In this document: piece after piece, positions 8,824-18,981 of the stretch | Numbering within the stretch: position 1 is the first letter of the stretch | Layout: every line of letters begins with the position of its first letter | Assembly (NCBI GenBank): GCA_963700895.1 | Contig: CAVOZI010000004.1 | Span: forward strand, 1 to 64,000 | Source: Anderseniella sp963700895 | GTDB lineage: Bacteria > Pseudomonadota > Alphaproteobacteria > Rhizobiales > Aestuariivirgaceae | Direction of reading: 5' to 3' | Length of the DNA stretch: 64,000 nucleotides | Notes under the pieces: generated by a model | Database searches by the model: none | Told to the model about the DNA's origin: nothing | Seen by the model: only the letters and a program-made list of their open reading frames with translations | Made by a program: the position numbers and the translations under genes

Positions 8824-9470
8824 ACGGGTCCGCGCGGCGCGATTTCATTGTCGCCAATACCAAGCTGATGCCGGTGCCGCTGGTGCCGGAAGTGAACCTC
8901 CACCTTGCGCATGAAGCGGTGCCACTGTGGCAGAAGACCGAGGAGGAGCTCGGCGAGATGGGGTTGCCGCCACCGTTCTGGGCATTTGCCTGGGCAGGCG
9001 GTCAGGCGCTGGCCCGGTATGTGCTGGACAATCCGCACGTGGTGCGCGGCAAGACCGTGATCGACCTCGCGTCCGGATCAGGCCTCGTTGGCATTGCGGC
9101 AATGAGGGCCGGTGCACACTCCGTTCTTGCCGCCGATATCGACCACTTTGCGATGGAAGCGATCCGTCTGAACGCCGAAAGCAACGCGGTTGCCATTGCA
9201 GCAACAGCGGATGATCTGTTGCAGGCTTCTGCGCCAGTGGCAGGCGTCGTGCTGGTCGGTGACCTGTTCTATGAACGCCACCTCGCAGAACGGCTTCTGT
9301 CATGGCTGCAAAGTGCGAGGGCAAACGGAACGGATGTCCTGATTGGCGATCCGGGCCGCAGCTACCTGCCGCGCGAAAAGCTGGTCGCAGCCGCCAGCTA
9401 CCAGGTTCCGGTGACCCGCGATCTGGAAGACGCCGAGATCAAGAACACCAGCGTCTGGCGGCTTGCCTGA
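8820..9470 (+). CDS. Class I SAM methyltransferase, ETF-beta lysine methyltransferase-like
   Basis: 216 residues. It shows PFWAFAWAGGQALARY followed by a SAM motif I variant, DLASGSGLVGIAAMRAGA, then DIDHFA and LNAESN. This layout resembles the METTL20/ETFBKMT group, which trimethylates lysines of electron transfer flavoprotein beta in mitochondria and alphaproteobacteria; related enzymes modify ribosomal protein L11, so the target is inferred rather than shown. The ATG overlaps the transporter stop. The window also encodes probable ETF users, Mcd and the dimethylglycine-dehydrogenase-like protein, which gives such an enzyme a plausible partner. Confidence 0.7.
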   Translation: MNGSARRDFIVANTKLMPVPLVPEVNLHLAHEAVPLWQKTEEELGEMGLPPPFWAFAWAGGQALARYVLDNPHVVRGKTVIDLASGSGLVGIAAMRAGAHSVLAADIDHFAMEAIRLNAESNAVAIAATADDLLQASAPVAGVVLVGDLFYERHLAERLLSWLQSARANGTDVLIGDPGRSYLPREKLVAAASYQVPVTRDLEDAEIKNTSVWRLA

Positions 9471-9583
9471 ATCGTCAGCCGTTGGACGGAAGGCGCATTG
9501 CCCTGAGATCAGGTCATTGGCTACAGTGCGGCGACTTTGCCCTCGTTCAAAGGGTTGAGCCGGGTCACGGGAGAGAAGCGCCA

Positions 9584-11533
<1,950 letters not shown>

Positions 11534-11560
11534 GTAATCCGGCACAGACTGGCGCTGATT

Positions 11561-11601
11561 GCCCGGCGGGCCCCGGCAGACAGGGGCCCAGCCGGGCTTT
11601 T
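11561..11601 (+). terminator. Rho-independent terminator of acs
   Basis: A 14-base GC-rich arm (GCCCGGC GGGCCCC) pairs with GGGGCCC-A-GCCGGGC across an eight-base loop, with one bulged A, and is followed by TTTT. It starts 28 bases after the acs stop. Confidence 0.9.
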
Positions 11602-11693
11602 GCATTTACTCACAAGGTGTTGACCAATGTCCGGTTGATATCGGTGGCGAATAAAGGGATATTCGACAGGGTCATTCAAAGGCTGAGGCAAAA

Positions 11694-12062
11694 GTGTTCT
11701 GCAACCTGACATCGCGACTTCTGGCGATGGCGCTGATGATTGCGCTATTGGCGAAGCCGTGTCTCGGGTTGCTTGCAGGCTCGCCGTCCGGCGATGATCT
11801 TCTTGCGCACAACCGGATCGCAATTGCTGCCGGGCTCGGCCAGCAAGACGTTCCCTGCAACCGGGCGTGTCTGAGCGCGCGGATCGAGGAAGTTCACGCC
11901 AGTGTCATTCCGGTGAAGGCAAAGCTTGCCGGCGCCCCGGCGTCTGATGTTTCCCGCGCTGAAGCCGGTTTCCCGCCATATCTCGCCTACACGCCGCCAC
12001 ACGAGGGGGAGGCTGGCAACGTTCGCAACCGTCTGGCGATGTTGAGCCGCCTGCTGTTATGA
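11694..12062 (+). CDS. Small secreted or membrane-anchored protein of unknown function
   Basis: 122 residues from a GTG with GAGG six bases upstream. The N terminus (residues 8-28) is a hydrophobic stretch ending near a Cys, so it is either a signal peptide or an anchor. The rest is hydrophilic with two Cys about four apart (PCNRAC) that could form a disulfide. I do not recognise a family. It lies between the acs terminator and an L,D-transpeptidase; codon use is like the neighbours, which argues that it is coding, but this remains a prediction. Confidence 0.5.
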   Translation: MFCNLTSRLLAMALMIALLAKPCLGLLAGSPSGDDLLAHNRIAIAAGLGQQDVPCNRACLSARIEEVHASVIPVKAKLAGAPASDVSRAEAGFPPYLAYTPPHEGEAGNVRNRLAMLSRLLL

Positions 12063-12170
12063 GACGGCCTTAGTGAACGGGCTCGAGGCGCAGCGTCTGC
12101 GCAACGCGATGCGGCCTGTCAACGCCCGGCAAAAACCATTCTGTAAATTGAAATCGAGGAGAGACCGGCA

Positions 12171-12785
12171 ATGGATCGCCGTACATTCATCACAACACTG
12201 GCTGCGCTCGCGGCCTCTACTACAAGCGTGCTGGCGGAAAACCGCGTGCGCTTCAACTTCAACAGCGCCCCTCCGGGCGGCGGCTCGACCCCTGCAAGAA
12301 GCGCCGTGAGCCGTCCTTCCTACAAGGGCAAGCGCACGGTGTCTTACCAGACCACCGAGAAGCCGGGCACGATCATCATCAGCACCCGCAAGCGGAAGCT
12401 GTACTACGTGCTGGGTGACGGCAAGGCCATCGAGTATGGTGTGGGCGTCGGCCGGCAGGGCTTCACCTGGTCGGGTACCGCAAATGTGGCTCGCAAGGCG
12501 GTCTGGCCGGCCTGGCATCCGCCGCAGGAAATGATCGAGCGCGAGAAGAAGCAGTACGGCCGTACCTTGCCGGCGCGCATGGAAGGTGGTCCCAACAACC
12601 CGCTGGGTGCAAGGGCGCTTTATCTGTTTCAGGGCAACAAGGACACGCTGTACCGCATCCACGGCACGAATGCGCCGCACACTATCGGTACGGCGCAGTC
12701 TTCGGGTTGCATTCGCATGCTGAACGAGGAAGTGATCGATCTGCATGACCGCGTAAAGATCGGCGCCAAGGTAATCGTCAGCTAA
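12171..12785 (+). CDS. L,D-transpeptidase (YkuD domain)
   Basis: 204 residues. The N terminus has an RR pair followed by a hydrophobic stretch ending in VLA (residues 3-22), a Tat-like signal peptide. The catalytic motif IHGT...SSGCIRM is complete, with nucleophile Cys180. Such enzymes cross-link peptidoglycan stems 3-3 or attach Braun-type lipoproteins in the periplasm. GAGGAGA precedes the ATG. A terminator follows directly, so the gene stands alone. Length is typical of the short alphaproteobacterial group. Confidence 0.93.
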   Translation: MDRRTFITTLAALAASTTSVLAENRVRFNFNSAPPGGGSTPARSAVSRPSYKGKRTVSYQTTEKPGTIIISTRKRKLYYVLGDGKAIEYGVGVGRQGFTWSGTANVARKAVWPAWHPPQEMIEREKKQYGRTLPARMEGGPNNPLGARALYLFQGNKDTLYRIHGTNAPHTIGTAQSSGCIRMLNEEVIDLHDRVKIGAKVIVS

Positions 12786-12836
12786 CGGTTTGTCTCACCG
12801 ATGACTTGCCCTGGCAGGTTTTGCCGGGAACAATCT

Positions 12837-12874
12837 GGCAGCTTCCGTGTTCTACGGAGGCTGCCTCTGTTTTT
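12837..12874 (+). terminator. Rho-independent terminator after the L,D-transpeptidase
   Basis: GGCAGCTTCCG pairs with CGGAGGCTGCC across a seven-base loop with one G-T wobble, followed by TCTGTTTTT. It lies 51 bases after the stop and just before the next ribosome site. Confidence 0.8.
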
Positions 12875-12886
12875 CGGGAGACCAAG

Positions 12887-13492
12887 ATGCCCGGCCGTGA
12901 ACTGGAGTTCTGGTTCGATTTCGCCAGCACCTACTCCTACGTCTCAGCCCGGCGGATCGACAGTCTTGCTTCCCCCTCCGGCATCCGGATCAGATGGATG
13001 CCGTTTCTGCTCGGCCCGGTATTTGCTGCGCAAGGTTGGGAGACTTCCCCGTTCAACGTCTACCCGGCCAAGGGAAACTACATGTGGCGGGACGTCGAAC
13101 GGCTGTGCGCACGGCACGCAATTGCATTCAAGCGGCCAGAGGTGTTTCCGCAGTTTGCGTTGCTCGCAACGAGAGTGGGCGTGGCCGGCGCCGGTGAACC
13201 CTGGCTGTCATCCTTCAGCAACTGGCTCTTCCATGCAGAGTACGGTCGCGGGCTGGACATCACCGGCACGGAAACCGTTGCCGCAGCGCTCGAGCAACTC
13301 GGACTTGATGCTGCGGCCTGGATCGCGCGGGCGCAGACGCCGGAGGTCAAGCAGGCATTGCGGGAAAGGGTCACTGACGCGCAAGCGCGCGGAATCTTCG
13401 GAGCCCCAACCTTCATCACGCCAGATGGCGAACTGTTCTGGGGCGATGACCGGCTTGAACAGTCAATCGAGTGGATGCTCAAGCACCGTTGA
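12887..13492 (+). CDS. DsbA-family 2-hydroxychromene-2-carboxylate isomerase-like protein
   Basis: 201 residues from the ATG at 12887, preceded by GGGAG. The start LEFWFDFASTYSY is the signature of the HCCA isomerase/kappa-class GST group, in which a Ser near the N terminus replaces the thioredoxin CxxC and glutathione is the cofactor. The late GIFGAPTFITPDGELFWGDDRL is the conserved cis-proline and terminal region. The actual substrate is unknown, since the family is much wider than naphthalene degradation and no aromatic catabolic genes are near. Its last 14 bases overlap the convergent rlmN. Confidence 0.85.
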   Translation: MPGRELEFWFDFASTYSYVSARRIDSLASPSGIRIRWMPFLLGPVFAAQGWETSPFNVYPAKGNYMWRDVERLCARHAIAFKRPEVFPQFALLATRVGVAGAGEPWLSSFSNWLFHAEYGRGLDITGTETVAAALEQLGLDAAAWIARAQTPEVKQALRERVTDAQARGIFGAPTFITPDGELFWGDDRLEQSIEWMLKHR

Positions 13493-14720
13493 CGGCACGC
13501 GCCGATGCCGGCGCGGAGGCTGCCAAGCCGGCTGCCAATGCGTCCCGCTCGGTCTTCTTCATCCGCTCCGACGCCGACTTCAGCTGGCCACAAGCGGCAA
13601 GAATGTCGCGGCCGCGCGGGGTCCGAACCGGGCTGGCATAGCCCGCCTTCAGCACGACCTGGGAAAACCGTTCGATCTGCTCCCAGTCCGAGCACTCGTA
13701 TTCGGTGCCCGGCCACGGGTTGAAAGGAATGAGATTCACCTTGGCCGGAATGCCCTTCAGCAGTTTGACCAGACGGCGGGCATCGTCCAAGCTGTCATTG
13801 ACGCCCTTGATCATCACGTATTCGAAGGTGATGCGCCTGGCGTTCGACAGGCCCGGATAGTTGCGGCAGGCATCAAGCAATTCTGCGATGGGATACTTCT
13901 TGTTGAGAGGCACCAGCCGGTTGCGGATCTCGTCGGTTGTGCCGTGCAGCGAAATTGCCAGCATGGTGCCGATCTCGGCCCCGGCGCGTACAATCTCCGG
14001 CACCACGCCGGATGTGGACAGGGTGATGCGCCGTCTTGACAGGGACAGGCCCTCGCCATCGGACATGATCTCGACGGCATCGCGGACATTGTCGAAGTTG
14101 TAAAGCGGCTCGCCCATGCCCATCAGCACTACGTTGGTGATGAAACGGCCGCCTGCCGGTACGTTCATGGCCTGGCCAATGAGGTGCGGCCACTCATTGA
14201 GCCGGTCACGGGCCACCATGACCTGGCCGGCAATTTCGCCTGCAGTGAGATTGCGAACCAGGGTCTGCGTGCCGGTATGGCAGAAGGTGCAGGTCAGCGT
14301 GCAGCCGACCTGGCTGGAAATGCACAGGGTGCCGCGGTCTTCTTCGGGAATGTAGACGGTTTCAACTTCATGCCGGCGACCAAGTTCATCCGGCGGCAGG
14401 CGAAGCAGCCATTTGCGGGTGCCGTCGCTGGAAATCTGCTCGGTGACAACTTCCAGCCGCGAAATGTCAAAGGCGTCCGCGAAACGCGCGCGCAGGTCCT
14501 TCGAGACATTGGTCATCTGGTCGAAAGACGTCGCTCCGCGATGGTACAGCCAGTGCCACAGCTGGCTGGCGCGCATGCGGCTCTGGTGGCCGGGTATGCC
14601 GATGGTCTCGAGCGCAGCCTGAAGCTGCGGCCTGGTCAGTCCGATCAGCCGGGTGAGGGCGGTAGCGCCGGGGCCGCTGGCGGCAGGCCGGTGGCGGTCA
14701 ATGTCGAGAGTCACGGTCAT
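13479..14720 (-). CDS. rlmN: Dual-specificity RNA methyltransferase RlmN
   Basis: 413 residues. A radical-SAM enzyme that methylates C2 of A2503 in 23S rRNA and A37 of some tRNAs. The CxxxCxxC cluster motif is Cys140, Cys144 and Cys147 within GCTLTCTFCHTG. GMGEPLYN, the TLSTSG strand and the late NPWPGTEYECS segment with the second catalytic Cys are present. The C terminus has an alanine-rich extension of about 20 residues that is likely dispensable. It is convergent with the isomerase gene. Confidence 0.96.
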   Translation of the reverse strand: MTVTLDIDRHRPAASGPGATALTRLIGLTRPQLQAALETIGIPGHQSRMRASQLWHWLYHRGATSFDQMTNVSKDLRARFADAFDISRLEVVTEQISSDGTRKWLLRLPPDELGRRHEVETVYIPEEDRGTLCISSQVGCTLTCTFCHTGTQTLVRNLTAGEIAGQVMVARDRLNEWPHLIGQAMNVPAGGRFITNVVLMGMGEPLYNFDNVRDAVEIMSDGEGLSLSRRRITLSTSGVVPEIVRAGAEIGTMLAISLHGTTDEIRNRLVPLNKKYPIAELLDACRNYPGLSNARRITFEYVMIKGVNDSLDDARRLVKLLKGIPAKVNLIPFNPWPGTEYECSDWEQIERFSQVVLKAGYASPVRTPRGRDILAACGQLKSASERMKKTERDALAAGLAASAPASARAVNGA

Positions 14721-14810
14721 TGCTCAGGTCCATATCACAGACGCTCGCGCAAACGCGAGAGAATGCCGAGGATTGCCCGTCTGCGCGATGTTTGCGCAAG
14801 GCAGGCCGTG

Positions 14811-15338
14811 CTACTTGCACATGCTGTCGATCTTGTCCATGGCCGCGGTCACGCCGGAGAGCGAGTAGCTGTCGCGGGTGCTGGTGCCGCGCCAGGACGT
14901 TCCGCTGACGCTCATCGCCTTGCCGTTCTTCATGGCGGCGACGATGGTGCGGTCAAGGTCGCCTGATTCAGCCCATGCGCCATCGCCGTTCGTATAGAGC
15001 TGGTATTCGTTGCCGTCGATGTTGATGGTCGAGGTGCTGCCCTGCTTGAACGGGTAGCCGATAATCGTCGATACTTCGGACTTCACACCGTCCTTGGGCC
15101 GGTGCTGGACAAGGAAGAATATCTTGTCGCGTTTGGCGCCCTTCGGTTCGGATTCCTTCGGTTCGGAAACGATGAAGCAGACCTGTCCGCCGCCGGCCTT
15201 GTAGGTATAGACCGCCCAGTCATTGAACTCCTCGACGAATTTCGGTTCTTCTGCCCTTGCCGCGGCCGCGGCGGCAAACATCACAGCTGCCGCCAATGCC
15301 CATGCTCCAGCGCGCGAGAAAAATCGTGTCTGTACCAT
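14811..15338 (-). CDS. Invasion-associated locus B (IalB) family protein
   Basis: 175 residues with a clear signal peptide (residues 1-29, ending AARAEE), so it is periplasmic. The FNDWAVYTY start, two Cys that can pair (CFIVSEP and the terminal MCK), and the GTSWRGTSTRDSYSLSGVTAA end are typical of the IalB family. First named from Bartonella invasion, the family is widespread in free-living Hyphomicrobiales, where its job is not established. It is a single gene here, behind a 90-base spacer from rlmN. Confidence 0.85.
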   Translation of the reverse strand: MVQTRFFSRAGAWALAAAVMFAAAAAARAEEPKFVEEFNDWAVYTYKAGGGQVCFIVSEPKESEPKGAKRDKIFFLVQHRPKDGVKSEVSTIIGYPFKQGSTSTINIDGNEYQLYTNGDGAWAESGDLDRTIVAAMKNGKAMSVSGTSWRGTSTRDSYSLSGVTAAMDKIDSMCK

Positions 15339-15574
15339 GACTACCCTTGTACTTCGTGTGATGCCGGGCTGGCCGTGCCGTTTGCTTGCACGGATAGCGA
15401 CCGGCCCAGCCTGATTCCGCGATCAAACTATATGCAAAAGAATGGCATTTCCACCTTTGCAGTATGTTGCCATGACAGGTGCTTGGCAATTAAGACAACA
15501 ATTTGGCGCAGGCGCTCCGGAGTGGAGATTGCGCCATCTGCCGAAGCTTGCACCAACCCACAGGAAACCAGCCT

Positions 15575-16549
15575 ATGAAAGCCGTTCTTTGTACGCATTA
15601 TGCCGGACCGGAAGAACTCGTCATCGCCGACATTGCCGGTCCGCGTGCGCAAGCGGGCGAAGTGGTGATTGGCGTCAAGGCAGCGGGGCTGAACTTCTTC
15701 GACACGCTGATCATCGAGAACAAGTACCAGTTCAAGCCTGAACTGCCGTTCTCTCCAGGTGCGGAGGTGGCTGGCGAAGTGATCGAAGCCGGCGAAGGCG
15801 TCAGCGCCTTCAAGCCGGGCGACAGGGTGATGGCGTACACGGTATGGGGCGGCGCGCGCGAGGAAGTTGCGGTGCCGGAAGCCTCGGTCATCACCATGCC
15901 GGATGGTCTGGATTACACCATCGCGGCAGGGCTTATCGTCACCTATGGCACGTCACTGCATGCGCTGCGAGACCGGGCCAAACTGCAGCCCGGTGAAACA
16001 CTTGCGGTGCTGGGTGCGTCGGGTGGTGTAGGGCAGGCGGCGGTTGAAATCGGCAAGGCGATGGGCGCGCGGGTGATCGCATGTGCATCATCCGATGACA
16101 AGCTGGAGTTCTGCCGTTCGCTGGGCGCGGACGAGACCGTCAACTATTCCAGCGAGGATCTGAAGAGCCGGTTGAAGGACCTGACCGGCGGCAAGGGCGT
16201 GGACGTTATCTACGATCCGGTCGGAGCGGATCTGGCGGAAGCCGCCTTCCGCGCCATTGGCTGGAAGGGCCGCTTCCTGGTGATTGGTTTTGCCGGCGGC
16301 TCAATCCCGAAAATGCCGCTCAATCTTGCGCTGCTCAAGGGTGCCGACATTGTCGGGGTGTTCTGGGGCGATCACCTGAAGCGTGAGCCTGAGCTGCACC
16401 GGGCCAACATGAAGCAACTGCTCGACTGGGTGCTCGAAGGCAAGATCAAGCCGCATGTCCACAAAGTTTACCCGCTTGGTGAAACGGCGCGGGCGCTGCA
16501 GGCAATCGCCCGGCGCGAGGTGCTCGGCAAGGTGATCGTGACACCGTGA
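15575..16549 (+). CDS. NADPH:quinone oxidoreductase (zeta-crystallin type)
   Basis: 324 residues from the ATG at 15575, preceded by AGGAAA. A zinc-free medium-chain reductase: GroES-like half (AAGLNFFDTL, PGAEVAGEVIEAG) followed by a Rossmann half with LGASGGVGQAAVEIGKA, which binds NADPH. Enzymes of this group reduce quinones or activated enals; the substrate is not readable. The stop codon abuts the stop of the convergent DUF1232 gene with no spacer. Confidence 0.9.
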   Translation: MKAVLCTHYAGPEELVIADIAGPRAQAGEVVIGVKAAGLNFFDTLIIENKYQFKPELPFSPGAEVAGEVIEAGEGVSAFKPGDRVMAYTVWGGAREEVAVPEASVITMPDGLDYTIAAGLIVTYGTSLHALRDRAKLQPGETLAVLGASGGVGQAAVEIGKAMGARVIACASSDDKLEFCRSLGADETVNYSSEDLKSRLKDLTGGKGVDVIYDPVGADLAEAAFRAIGWKGRFLVIGFAGGSIPKMPLNLALLKGADIVGVFWGDHLKREPELHRANMKQLLDWVLEGKIKPHVHKVYPLGETARALQAIARREVLGKVIVTP

Positions 16550-16963
16550 TCAAGCCGTGGCCTCGGGCGGCGGTTCCTCTCCGTTGCGAAGCGCTTGCAC
16601 GGTTGCGCGGGCGCGTTCCCGGTGGGCCTCGGTGACATTGCCGCGGATCAGTGCGAACGCGGTCAGCAGGACGGTCATGTCGTCGGTAAAGCCGAGACCG
16701 AGAATGAAGTCCGGGACGACGTCGAGCGGCAGTACGAAATAGGCAAGCGCGGCCAGCAGCATGGCTTTGGTGCGAAACAGCGTGTTGCTGTCGAAGGCGG
16801 CATAGTATGCAGCCACCACTTCATCAGCCTTGGGGATGCGGGCAAGGTTGCGCTTGAGCTTCTGCCAGAAACCGCCTCTGACGGTTTTCTCGTTGCGGGC
16901 AACGATGTCCGGCGTGATGATCTCTTCAGTGTCGAAATCCGGATACTTCTCGCGCCTTGTCAT
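16550..16963 (-). CDS. YkvA/DUF1232 small membrane protein
   Basis: 137 residues. The core AMLLAALAYFVLPLDVVPDFILGLGFTDD is the DUF1232 signature: a hydrophobic hairpin with LPxDxxPD. The function of the family is unknown. The flanking regions are charged and helical. It is transcribed alone and converges exactly on the quinone oxidoreductase. Confidence 0.9.
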   Translation of the reverse strand: MTRREKYPDFDTEEIITPDIVARNEKTVRGGFWQKLKRNLARIPKADEVVAAYYAAFDSNTLFRTKAMLLAALAYFVLPLDVVPDFILGLGFTDDMTVLLTAFALIRGNVTEAHRERARATVQALRNGEEPPPEATA

Positions 16964-17047
16964 GGTGCGGTTCCCCCGATTGAAACAAGTTACTGCTGGC
17001 TGATATGGAAATCACCGGCTTCGAAAACAAGACACGGGTGCAAGGAC

Positions 17048-17833
17048 ATGAACATTACCGAAGGCATGGCGGCAATCGTCACGGGTGGGGCATCCGGCCT
17101 GGGTGAAGCGACGGCGCGGGCGCTGGCGGCGGAAGGCGCGAAGGTTGCGGTGTTCGACATGAACGAACAGCGCGGGCAAGCCGTGGCGGCTGAACTCGGC
17201 GGCGTGTTCTGCAAGGTAGACGTTGCCGATGAGGACAGCGTTTTGAACGGTCTGGCCAGGGCACGCAATGCGCACGGCCAGGAGCGGGTCGTGGTGAACT
17301 GCGCTGGCATCGCCATCGGTGAGAAGACGGCCTCCATCGACAGGAAGACGGGCGAGGCGCGATTCCATGCGCTGGCCAGCTTCCAGAAGACCATCGCCGT
17401 CAACCTGACCGGCACGTTCAACATGATTTCGAAGTGCGCCGCCGGCATGATCAAGGCTGAACCAGTCACTGCTGACGGCGGACGCGGGGTAATCATCAAC
17501 ACCGCCTCGATCGCCGGCGTCGAAGGCCAGATCGGTCAGGTGGCTTATGCAGCATCCAAGGGCGGCGTGATCGGACTGACGCTGCCGGTGGCGCGAGACC
17601 TGATGCGCGATGGCATCCGCTGCTGCACCATCATGCCCGGACTGTTCCACACACCGATGGTGGCGGGCCTGCCGGACGAGGTGCGGGCAGCCCTTGCCGC
17701 CAACGTGCCGTTTCCGGCACGGCTGGGCGATCCGGCGGAGTATGCAAAGCTGGCGCTGCACGTCGTCGACAACGACATGCTGAACGGTGAATGCATCCGG
17801 CTGGACGGAGCGCTCAGGATGGCGCCGCGATAA
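17048..17833 (+). CDS. SDR oxidoreductase, 3-hydroxyacyl-CoA dehydrogenase type 2-like
   Basis: 261 residues from ATG 17048, preceded by AAGGA. It has TGGASGLGEATARAL for NAD binding, NCAGI, the catalytic NTASIAG Ser with Tyr/Lys in YAASKGG, and PGLFHTPM. The pattern resembles HSD17B10, a short-chain 3-hydroxyacyl-CoA dehydrogenase. An acyl-CoA substrate is plausible beside the ethylmalonyl-CoA genes but is an inference from similarity. Confidence 0.8.
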   Translation: MNITEGMAAIVTGGASGLGEATARALAAEGAKVAVFDMNEQRGQAVAAELGGVFCKVDVADEDSVLNGLARARNAHGQERVVVNCAGIAIGEKTASIDRKTGEARFHALASFQKTIAVNLTGTFNMISKCAAGMIKAEPVTADGGRGVIINTASIAGVEGQIGQVAYAASKGGVIGLTLPVARDLMRDGIRCCTIMPGLFHTPMVAGLPDEVRAALAANVPFPARLGDPAEYAKLALHVVDNDMLNGECIRLDGALRMAPR

Positions 17834-17842
17834 GGCAACAGG

Positions 17843-18031
17843 TCAGCGGCCGGTATACCAGATGACGCCCATGATCACGATGATGGCGAGAAACTGGAGC
17901 AGCACGCGGGCGCGCATCAGCTTCTGGGAGGTGTTAGAATTGCCACCGCGCATCATGTTGATGAGCCCGAACACCAGCACCACGGCTACGGCGCCTACGG
18001 CAACAGCAACGAGGATGTTGGGAGTGTTCAT
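17843..18031 (-). CDS. HIG1-domain twin-helix membrane protein
   Basis: 62 residues. Two membrane helices (about 5-24 and 41-58) flank a short basic loop MMRGGNSNTSQKLMRARV. The Q-x3-RAR loop and size match the hypoxia-induced (HIG1) domain, which in mitochondria and alphaproteobacteria associates with cytochrome c oxidase. It lies downstream of mcd and an SDR on the same strand and may be co-transcribed. Confidence 0.8.
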   Translation of the reverse strand: MNTPNILVAVAVGAVAVVLVFGLINMMRGGNSNTSQKLMRARVLLQFLAIIVIMGVIWYTGR

Positions 18032-18084
18032 GAGGCGGTTCCGCTTCGGCTTGCCCGGGCGCCGTGGCGTCCGGGCGTGATGGG

Positions 18085-18975
18085 TCAGGTTTGCCGCTGC
18101 ATCAGCGCCACGTGCAGCCGGCTTGGCAGCACGCGCCGCGCCAGAGCGGCAAGCTTGGTGGTGTAGGTAACACGATAGTAGGGCCGGGGCCTGTCGCTTT
18201 CCGTCGCATGGATCAGGCAGGACAACACCGCATCGGGCCCAAGCCGGTAGACCGGCTTCCACCCCTTGCCGGTAAGCCGGGCGGACTCAGCCGGACTTTC
18301 AAGTGGCGCGGGTGCATTGCCTGCCAACGCTTCCAGTTCCGCGATGCGCCTTTCGTAAAGGGCGCGGTTGCGCGAATTGCGGTGGTCGATGTTGGCAAGG
18401 AGCGCGGCCAGCGCGTGCTCGGTAAACCGCGAGCGGATGGGGCCGGGCTGGATCGAGCTCACGTGAATGCCTGAACCTGCCAGTTCCAGGCGCAGCGTGT
18501 CCGTCAGTCCTTCCAGCGCAAACTTCGACGCGTTGTAAGCGCCGCGATAGGGCGCGGCCACGATGCCCAGCACCGAAGAACACTGGATGATGCGGCCCGA
18601 ACCCTCATCGCGCATGGCCGGCAGAAGCCGCGTGGTCAGGTCGTGCCAGCCGAAGACGTTTGCCTCGAACTGGGCGCGCAGGGCAGCGACCGGCAAGTCC
18701 TCCACCAGCCCGGGCTGGCCATAGGCGCCATTGTTGAACAGCGCGGTCAGGCGGCCGCCCGTCAGCTTGAGAACGTCGTCCGCGCAAGCCGCCACCGAGG
18801 CCGGGTCTGCATAATCAAGATGAACTGCCTCAAGCCCGTGCTCGCGCAGCATGGCAAGGTCTTGCGGCTTGCGGGCGGTGGCGATGACGCGCCAGCCGCG
18901 GCTCTTCATGCCCACGGCGCAGGTGTAACCGATACCGGACGAACAGCCGGTGATGAGGATGGAGCGGGGTTGCAT
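18085..18975 (-). CDS. SDR-family oxidoreductase
   Basis: 296 residues. TGCSSGIGYTCA binds the nucleotide; NNGAYGQPG, the catalytic Ser in CSSVLGIVAAP and YNASKFALEGL with Tyr/Lys follow. The classical SDR core is followed by a C-terminal extension (about 190-296) as in retinol-dehydrogenase-like members. The substrate is unknown. It begins six bases after the mcd stop, so it is translated from the mcd transcript; whether that means a role in the ethylmalonyl-CoA pathway is open. Confidence 0.85.
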   Translation of the reverse strand: MQPRSILITGCSSGIGYTCAVGMKSRGWRVIATARKPQDLAMLREHGLEAVHLDYADPASVAACADDVLKLTGGRLTALFNNGAYGQPGLVEDLPVAALRAQFEANVFGWHDLTTRLLPAMRDEGSGRIIQCSSVLGIVAAPYRGAYNASKFALEGLTDTLRLELAGSGIHVSSIQPGPIRSRFTEHALAALLANIDHRNSRNRALYERRIAELEALAGNAPAPLESPAESARLTGKGWKPVYRLGPDAVLSCLIHATESDRPRPYYRVTYTTKLAALARRVLPSRLHVALMQRQT

Positions 18976-18981
18976 GCCGGG

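Noticed and set aside
14749..14764. CTCGCG/CGCGAG hairpin between ialB and rlmN
   Set aside because: A short stem without a T-run in a spacer of only 90 bases; no basis for calling it a terminator or operator.
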